Shown: positions 5,073-7,986 of the stretch, in pieces
Numbering within the stretch: position 1 is the first letter of the stretch
How the letters are laid out: the number at the start of each line of letters is the position of its first letter
Assembly: GCA_051001995.1 (NCBI GenBank)
Contig: JBPCMT010000113.1
Coordinates: 1 to 7,986, forward strand
Reading direction: 5' to 3'
DNA: 7,986 nt
From: CAWEHQ01 sp051001995
Lineage (GTDB): Bacteria; Actinomycetota; Thermoleophilia; Solirubrobacterales; Thermoleophilaceae
The notes under the pieces: model-generated
Databases searched by the model: none
The model's input: only the letters and a program-made list of their open reading frames with translations
Told to the model about the DNA's origin: nothing
Program-made: the position numbers and the translations under genes

Positions 5073-5266
5073 CGCGCCCGTCCATTGGGCACCAAGGGCG
5101 TTCTGGTGCCCGATAAGGCCGATATCGCCCCGAATCGGCGGGCATCCGTGGTCGGCCGTCTCCCGCCGGGATTGCCCGCGTTTGCAGGGAAACCCCCGCC
5201 GTTACGGGCTCTCAGAGCCGGGTGCCGCGGGGCCCCCGGCATGATTCGGGTCGGTGAGGTCCCCGG
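5073..5266. other. Non-coding, repeat-rich element end
   Basis: About 190 nt with no convincing gene lie between the ParB-like fragment and the end of the integrase remnant. Besides the repeat at 5087-5111 it contains GGCTCT-C-AGAGCC (5207-5219), a GGGGCCCC-centred imperfect palindrome near 5224-5240, and CCCGAATC (5129-5136) facing GATTCGGG (5243-5250). Density of symmetry next to an integrase 3' end suggests an attachment region, but no duplicated core is visible in this window. Confidence 0.35.
5087..5111. repeat. 8-bp inverted repeat after the plus-strand genes
   Basis: GGGCACCA (5087-5094) and TGGTGCCC (5104-5111) flank a 9-nt loop, 15 nt after the ParB-like fragment's stop. It is a possible terminator or the arm of a recombination site; there is no U-tract. 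Confidence 0.45.
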
Positions 5267-5286
5267 TTAAAATCCAGGGCGCTCCG
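5261..5286 (+). other. tRNA 3'-end-like string, candidate attachment site
   Basis: The pattern is CCCGG, a 7-nt loop TTAAAAT, CCAGG, then GCGCTCC and G. This mimics a T-arm plus 3' acceptor strand, but the invariant TTC has become TTA and one stem pair is C/A, and no 5' half of a tRNA is present. It overlaps the TAA (5269-5267) ending the integrase remnant. Tyrosine-integrase elements often carry a tRNA 3' end as att core, so it may be a decayed att; chance resemblance is equally possible. Confidence 0.22.
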
Positions 5287-5721
5287 ATAGGTCGAAACCC
5301 CCGCTAGCGCCGGGGTTCGTCGTCCAGGCGGCGTCTTCGACGGGCGTTGCAGCCGTGGCTCCGGGCGGCGCTGGTGCTCGAAAGGCGCCCTCGACCAGGG
5401 TGTTGAGCCGGTCAGTCGCCCGCGTCGCGGCGCATCATGTGGCTGTAGACGCGCAACATGAACGTCGGATCGGTGTGCCCGAACTGGGCCATGCCGTAGG
5501 ACGGGTCGTTGGCCAGCGCGACGAGGATCGACGCCAAGGTGTAGCCAGCTCATCACGCAGGATCGCCAGCAGGTCGACCTCGCGCAGCCCGGCGTGCGTC
5601 TTGGATGCCCCGACCATGATCCGCCCGTCGGCGAGGTTGACGTGCCGCCAGCGCAGCCCCTCAACCTCGTGCGCTCGCAGCCCCGGCAAAGAGCAGCACG
5701 GCGCCCCGGCCGGCGCCCCGA
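5267..5721 (-). pseudogene. Decayed tyrosine recombinase (integrase) remnant
   Basis: The minus strand keeps three blocks of a phage-type integrase catalytic domain. Block 1 (about 5689-5545) reads GLRAHEVEGLRWRHVNLADG and KTHAGLREVDLLAILRDELA; the R of GLR is box I. Block 2, in another frame (about 5545-5412), reads LASILVALANDPSYGMAQFG and HTDPTFMLRVYSHMMRRDAG, with the GH histidine and the RVYSH tyrosine, then a TGA at 5414-5412. Block 3, back in the first frame, reads RLNTLVEGAFRAPAP onward to TAA at 5269-5267. Between blocks 1 and 2 roughly 50-60 residues are missing, including the HxxR box. The whole N-terminal core-binding domain is absent upstream of ~5720, where the stop of the next gene begins. 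It cannot be active. It marks the end of a former integrated element. The right boundary is approximate. Confidence 0.87.
5700..5717 (-). terminator. GC hairpin after the three-gene operon, weak terminator candidate
   Basis: GGCGCC (5700-5705) and GGCGCC (5712-5717) are self-complementary and can form a 6-bp stem 10 nt after the TGA at 5730-5728. They also form a direct repeat, CGGCGCCCCG at 5699-5708 and 5711-5720. No T-tract follows, and the sequence sits in the integrase remnant's edge. Confidence 0.25.
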
Positions 5722-5727
5722 CGTTAG

Positions 5728-6219
5728 TCAGAGGATCAGCCCAGTCTCCTCGAGCCCCATCGAATGGCCCGGATCTGGACGCTTCATAAAGATCGCGGGT
5801 CTGGCGTCCTGCATGACGCCGGACGGATGTAGTGCGTCAAGCTCTTGATGCCGCAGATCGTGAAGGACGCCGGCCTTGCTCGACCAACCAGCGGCGGCTC
5901 CACGGAGTTGCTTAGCGACGTGCTGGAAGCATCGACCGTCGGCGTACAGGGCGAGCTTTAGGCAGCCGGCCTCATAGCCGGGCGTCGAACAGACCTCAAA
6001 TCCCCAGCTCCGGAACAGTGCGACGTAGCATTCCAGGTCCTCGTCGCCATCAGGCTCAGGCACGCCGCTTGGCCAGAAGATGCCTGGCTCATACCATCTA
6101 TCGAGCGCGCGCTCGACCCACGCAACGCAGTTGTAGCCGTCTGTCGGCTGGCTCGTGATCTGATGCCGCGACGCCGACAGCGAGGGGAACTGGGCGTAGA
6201 GGTCTTCGAGTTCACTCAC
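5728..6219 (-). CDS. DUF7689-like protein with papain-like C/H pattern (163 aa)
   Basis: The sequence has the layout I associate with DUF7689: YNCVAW with C31 and W34 after a short N-terminus, a Trp/Pro-rich RWYEPGIFWPSG, a helix YVALFRSWGFEVC, then YEAGCLKLALYADGRCFQHV with H100, and AAGWSSKAG followed by DLRH. A conserved NC..W near the N-terminus with a later strand-borne His recalls papain/NlpC-like cysteine peptidases or transglutaminase folds, so C31/H100 are catalytic candidates; this is inference. No signal peptide or membrane segment is seen, so it is probably cytoplasmic. The start is GTG 6219-6217, overlapping the upstream TGA as GTGA; a GTG at 6243 would add eight residues. It is the last gene of a three-gene operon and directly abuts the dead integrase. 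The assignment to DUF7689 is from memory. Confidence 0.75.
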   Translation of the reverse strand: MSELEDLYAQFPSLSASRHQITSQPTDGYNCVAWVERALDRWYEPGIFWPSGVPEPDGDEDLECYVALFRSWGFEVCSTPGYEAGCLKLALYADGRCFQHVAKQLRGAAAGWSSKAGVLHDLRHQELDALHPSGVMQDARPAIFMKRPDPGHSMGLEETGLIL

Positions 6220-6647
6220 ACCGCGCCGCGAGACCGGCCCCACCGCAGCCAGCTTTCAGCCGCGTCGGTAACCGTCTGTTGGCCGGCCCCAGGCTGAAAG
6301 CTGGTGAGCGTGCCGAGCAGGCGCAGCCACAGAGGGCGATTTCCAGGCATCTCCAGTCGCCCCAAGAGCCACGGGATAGCGACCTCGCCAAGAGCCAAGA
6401 TCTCGCCGTACGCAGGGTGCCGAGCAGCTCGTCGGGTTGAGGAGAGTCCAAGTGCGGCCTGCGCGAGCTCGTCGGCGAGCGCGTCGAACTGCGCCTTATC
6501 GGGCGAGTCGCTCGCATCGGGCGCCGCCCGCGCGTCGAGCACTTCCAGCAGCGGGGTGGTGAGGACGGAGGGCGCCGCCTCGCCGTCGAGGTCGTCTTCC
6601 CAGAAGTCGATTTCGTCCTGTGGGCGGCTAACAAGCGCAACGGTCAT
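6216..6647 (-). CDS. 'HPAY...WLxWGR' family hypothetical protein (143 aa)
   Basis: The C-terminal half carries a conserved-looking block: HPAYGEILALGEVAIPWLLG (77-96), RLEMPGNRPLWLRLLGTLTS and ESWLRWGRSRG (131-141). It matches a bacterial family of ~130-aa proteins with 'HPAYqrIIgmGp.avPlLLreLe...hWfwALraItG...a.aWLrWGRerGy', HEAT-repeat-like in its helix pair and without known function. The N-terminal ~60 residues are acidic (DEIDFWEDDLDGEAA) and variable. I recall this family occurring beside YNCxAW proteins such as the next gene, suggesting a functional pair. The ATG overlaps the upstream TGA as ATGA, and its TGA overlaps the next GTG. A 13-bp perfect inverted repeat lies in its last 100 nt. 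It is probably cytoplasmic. Confidence 0.8.
   Translation of the reverse strand: MTVALVSRPQDEIDFWEDDLDGEAAPSVLTTPLLEVLDARAAPDASDSPDKAQFDALADELAQAALGLSSTRRAARHPAYGEILALGEVAIPWLLGRLEMPGNRPLWLRLLGTLTSFQPGAGQQTVTDAAESWLRWGRSRGAV
6249..6304. repeat. 13-bp perfect inverted repeat inside the HPAY gene
   Basis: CCAGCTTTCAGCC (6249-6261) and GGCTGAAAGCTGG (6292-6304) are exact reverse complements 30 nt apart. They encode TSFQPG and AAESWL in the minus frame. In the mRNA they would form a strong stem about 30-90 nt before the coupled start of the DUF7689-like gene. Confidence 0.75.
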
Positions 6648-7363
6648 CGTGGCTCACTTTCTACCCGGCTTGCGATGTTGTCAACTACGTTGTCGGCGGC
6701 CCGCCGCACGGCCTGAATCCGCCCAAGGACGGTTGGGAGCGCGCTGTCGTCGAGGTCGGCGGTGTCCCACTCCTGATCACAGAACAAGGCCACGGAGGGC
6801 AGGCTACTGACCTGCCAAAGCGTCGGGGGGGTGTTGAGGTCCGCCTTGGCCACCCTGCCACTTTGACGAGCGAGCCTCGCCGGCACCTCCGAGGCTTCCA
6901 GAACACCAAGCTCAAGCCGATACCGAGCGGCCGGGTCGTCCTTCTTGCCGTCGAACAACAGGGCGAAGTCTTCGGCGTCGTCGCTGAACGGCTCGCCGAG
7001 AAGAGAGCGTGCTGCGCTCTTTCGGGCTTCGGCGTACGGCTCCGAAAGCTCGCGAAGCCACTGGAACCCGAGTCTCAGCCCCCCTGTCACGCGAGGCTGA
7101 AGCCTCTCCCAGACTTCAGACGCCGCCGTGCGAACGAGCGTCTCGTCGGCATCGGGACGTAGTAGCGCAAGCGACATTCCGCGCGGCCCGAAGGTGACGA
7201 GCTGGTGAGCCGTTCCCACGCGGACGAAAATTCGCTCTTCACGCTCGCGGAGCGAGCGGAGATACCCGCCATCCTCAAACGCGCGCAGAACCTCGTATCG
7301 GTGCTCGTAGAAGCGAAGGTTCTGCTGCCAGCGAACCTCGATGCGTTGCGTCCAAAGCGACAA
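6644..7363 (-). CDS. Unrecognised 239-aa protein, first gene of accessory operon
   Basis: The frame starts at TTG (7363-7361). An in-frame TAG lies 4 codons upstream, so no longer N-terminus is possible; the nearest ribosome-site-like bases (AGG) are only 3 nt away, hinting at a leaderless message (TAGAGT lies at 7378-7373). The product begins MSLWTQRIEVRWQQNLRFYE. It continues with beta-rich YLRSLREREERIFVRVG and LVTFGPRGMSLALLRPDADE, an ARKSAARSLLGEP helix, DDAEDFALLFDGKKDDPAAR, and PSVALFCDQEWDTADLDDSA near the C-terminus. No catalytic motif, signal peptide or membrane segment is apparent, and I do not recognise the family. The layout (paired strands with late acidic loops) could suit a scaffold or immunity-like protein, but that is speculation. 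Its TGA overlaps the HPAY gene's ATG (ATGA), so the three genes should be made together. Confidence 0.75.
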   Translation of the reverse strand: MSLWTQRIEVRWQQNLRFYEHRYEVLRAFEDGGYLRSLREREERIFVRVGTAHQLVTFGPRGMSLALLRPDADETLVRTAASEVWERLQPRVTGGLRLGFQWLRELSEPYAEARKSAARSLLGEPFSDDAEDFALLFDGKKDDPAARYRLELGVLEASEVPARLARQSGRVAKADLNTPPTLWQVSSLPSVALFCDQEWDTADLDDSALPTVLGRIQAVRRAADNVVDNIASRVESEPR

Positions 7364-7367
7364 GGAC

Positions 7368-7442
7368 CTACGACTCTACCCTGCGGTCGTAGCTATCGCG
7401 GCGTCGGATCGGCGCTTCCCCGCCAAGGCCGCCCTTGGCCAT
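7368..7442 (-). CDS. Possible 24-aa leader peptide
   Basis: An ATG at 7442-7440 with GAGG 5 nt upstream opens a short frame, MAKGGLGGEAPIRRRDSYDR, ending in RVES and TAG (7370-7368), 4 nt before the TTG of the 239-aa gene. A perfect hairpin lies in its first codons. It could be a leader whose translation primes the TTG start, or chance. Confidence 0.2.
   Translation of the reverse strand: MAKGGLGGEAPIRRRDSYDRRVES
7422..7439. repeat. 7-bp hairpin in the divergent intergenic region
   Basis: GCCAAGG, loop CCGC, CCTTGGC: a perfect 7-bp stem with a 4-nt loop, about 60 nt upstream of the 239-aa gene. It could serve as a leader hairpin (attenuator) or operator. The rest of 7364-7568 contains a G7 run (7481-7487) and a 14-bp palindrome at 7503-7516, with no gene seen apart from the possible leader. 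Confidence 0.4.
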
Positions 7443-7556
7443 CTCCACCTCGCGCGGGTTGGGCGCGTAGTCTGCGGAGTGGGGGGGTCATCTCGATGTC
7501 GCAGTGGCCCGCCACTAGCGCAGTGCCTTGGTGTACGGTTGGCGAGCGCTGAGGTG

Positions 7557-7568
7557 TATGTTCGGAGT
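7557..7568 (+). promoter_or_regulatory. Likely -10 element for a leaderless vapB transcript
   Basis: TATGTT (7557-7562; TAnnnT) ends 6 nt before the GTG of vapB, placing transcription start at or next to the first codon. No ribosome site fits: GGAG is only 1 nt from GTG. This is the leaderless layout common in actinobacteria. No good -35 is seen; TACGGT 17 nt upstream is weak. Confidence 0.4.
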
Positions 7569-7784
7569 GTGACCAAACGTACGAACATCAACCTCGATAC
7601 AGAACTTCTCAGGGAAGCGGCCGAGCTGCTGGGAACCGAGCGGATCACCGACACGGTGCACGCGGCTATGCGCGAGGTCGTGGATCGCGAGTACCGGCGC
7701 CGGCTGGCCAACCGCCGCCTCTTCACCGACGTGACGACCGGGGAGTTCGAGGCGATGCGCCGGGGCCGGACGTTCGAAGGCTGA
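7569..7784 (+). CDS. vapB: VapB-family type II antitoxin (71 aa)
   Basis: MTKRTNINLDTELLREAAEL, then LGTERITDTVHAAMREVVDR: the N-terminal strand and two helices are a ribbon-helix-helix DNA-binding fold of the actinobacterial VapB type ('TkRTNInLd.elv.eAaellGt.rttdTVhaAlrevv'). The C-terminal part (RRRLANRRLFTDVTTGEFEA, MRRGRTFEG) is the toxin-binding tail. Length is typical. It neutralises the adjacent VapC RNase and, with it, represses the operon. The start is the GTG at 7569, matching the family N-terminus exactly; a GTG at 7554 would add five unlikely residues. The TGA overlaps the toxin's ATG by one base (TGATG). It lies divergent to the three-gene operon. Confidence 0.92.
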   Translation: MTKRTNINLDTELLREAAELLGTERITDTVHAAMREVVDREYRRRLANRRLFTDVTTGEFEAMRRGRTFEG

Positions 7785-7986
7785 TGGAGCTGGCCGACAC
7801 GAGCGCATGGCATTGGTCCGAGCGCGCCCCCGGCGATATCCGGGGAGCCTTCGTGGACGCGCGGACGGACGGGGAGATAGCGGTGTCGGGCATGGTGGGC
7901 CTGGAGCTCCTCTACAGCGCCCGGAACGTCGATGACTTCCGGTCGATCCGCGAGGAGCTGCGCCGCTACCCGTACTGCCCCGTCGG
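7784..7986 (+). CDS. vapC: VapC-family PIN-domain toxin, N-terminal part
   Basis: The 67 visible residues begin MELADTSAWHW and contain D5, the first PIN-domain acidic residue, and E41 in SGMVGLELLYSAR, the second. This is the standard start of a VapC ribonuclease, with 'lvDTSaw' and 'v...g.vElLySar' spacing. VapC toxins are Mg-dependent RNases that cleave tRNA or rRNA when not bound by VapB. The ATG overlaps the vapB stop by one base, giving translational coupling. The remaining acidic residues of the PIN site lie beyond the window edge, so activity cannot be judged. Antitoxin-first order and spacing are canonical. Confidence 0.92.
   Translation, partial: MELADTSAWHWSERAPGDIRGAFVDARTDGEIAVSGMVGLELLYSARNVDDFRSIREELRRYPYCPV

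Noticed and set aside
5129..5250. CCCGAATC and GATTCGGG as long-range arms of a recombination site
   Set aside because: Only 8 bp at more than 100 nt distance; not significant on its own.
5085..5270. Plus-strand 61-aa open frame (GTKGVLVPDKADIAP...) over the repeat-rich end
   Set aside because: Overlaps the palindromes and the integrase tail, has no ribosome site and no family resemblance; better explained as chance opening in GC-rich DNA.
5293..5319. Terminator-like stem AACCCC ... GGGGTT after the integrase
   Set aside because: It lies inside the integrase remnant's own coding tail (TTNPGASGGFD) and has internal mismatches; coding explains it adequately.
6890..6910. AGCCTCG/CGAGGCT hairpin in the 239-aa gene
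   Set aside because: Seven-bp arms in GC-rich codons are common; nothing ties it to a gene boundary.
7503..7516. AGTGGC-CC-GCCACT palindrome as a vapBC operator
   Set aside because: Six-bp arms with a 2-nt spacer are expected about twice by chance in a window this size, and it is ~50 nt from the likely transcription start.
7205..7552. Plus-strand frame of about 115 codons before vapB
   Set aside because: Mostly antisense to the 239-aa gene and running through the G7 run; no ribosome site or recognisable protein.

Overview
The window is very GC-rich. Its genes use GTG and TTG starts often and end in G or C at third codon positions, as in a high-GC actinobacterium. The protein styles (PrimPol, AlpA-like HTH, VapBC of the TKRTNINL type, integrase ending in RVYSHMMRRDAG) fit that phylum; a Thermoleophilia/Solirubrobacterales-like host is only a guess. 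No rRNA, intact tRNA or CRISPR array is present. The whole window reads as accessory DNA.

Positions 1-3939 hold a minus-strand cassette that reads like the early/replication module of a prophage, phage satellite or integrative plasmid. In transcription order it has a Xre-type regulator (3939-3670), a DUF3102 protein, a stand-alone primase-polymerase (PrimPol + PriCT), an unrecognised protein with an HTH-like C-terminus, a possible 52-aa protein, a 75-aa zinc-knuckle protein, an AlpA/excisionase-like HTH protein and an 89-aa zinc-ribbon protein ending at 330. From DUF3102 onward every junction is a 4-nt ATGA or GTGA overlap, so this is one translationally coupled operon. After a hairpin, a further gene (272 to beyond 1) starts and runs off the left edge. 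On the plus strand, diverging from the Xre gene with the two ATGs sharing one CATG, is a 338-aa protein with three four-cysteine clusters. Its end overlaps a fragment resembling the HTH part of ParB-like proteins.

Positions about 5073-5722 are a scrambled element end: several inverted repeats, a degenerate tRNA-3'-end-like string that could be an attachment site, and a decayed tyrosine integrase. The integrase keeps box I and the GH...Y end but has lost its N-terminus and the HxxR box, and it changes frame.

Positions 5728-7363 hold a compact minus-strand three-gene operon with 4-nt overlaps: an unrecognised 239-aa protein, a 143-aa protein of the 'HPAY...WLxWGR' type and a 163-aa protein resembling DUF7689 (YNCxxW...H...WSSK). 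It lies between the dead integrase and a divergent vapBC toxin-antitoxin pair (7569 to the right edge, VapC cut by the window). It is the best candidate here for an undescribed accessory system, though its function cannot be read from sequence.

The left cassette also carries an unusual set of inverted repeats buried inside coding sequence. These include a perfect 26-bp palindrome at the end of the PrimPol gene, a second nearly perfect 26-bp palindrome inside the DUF3102 gene that shares an octamer with it, and nested repeats in the 52-aa ORF.
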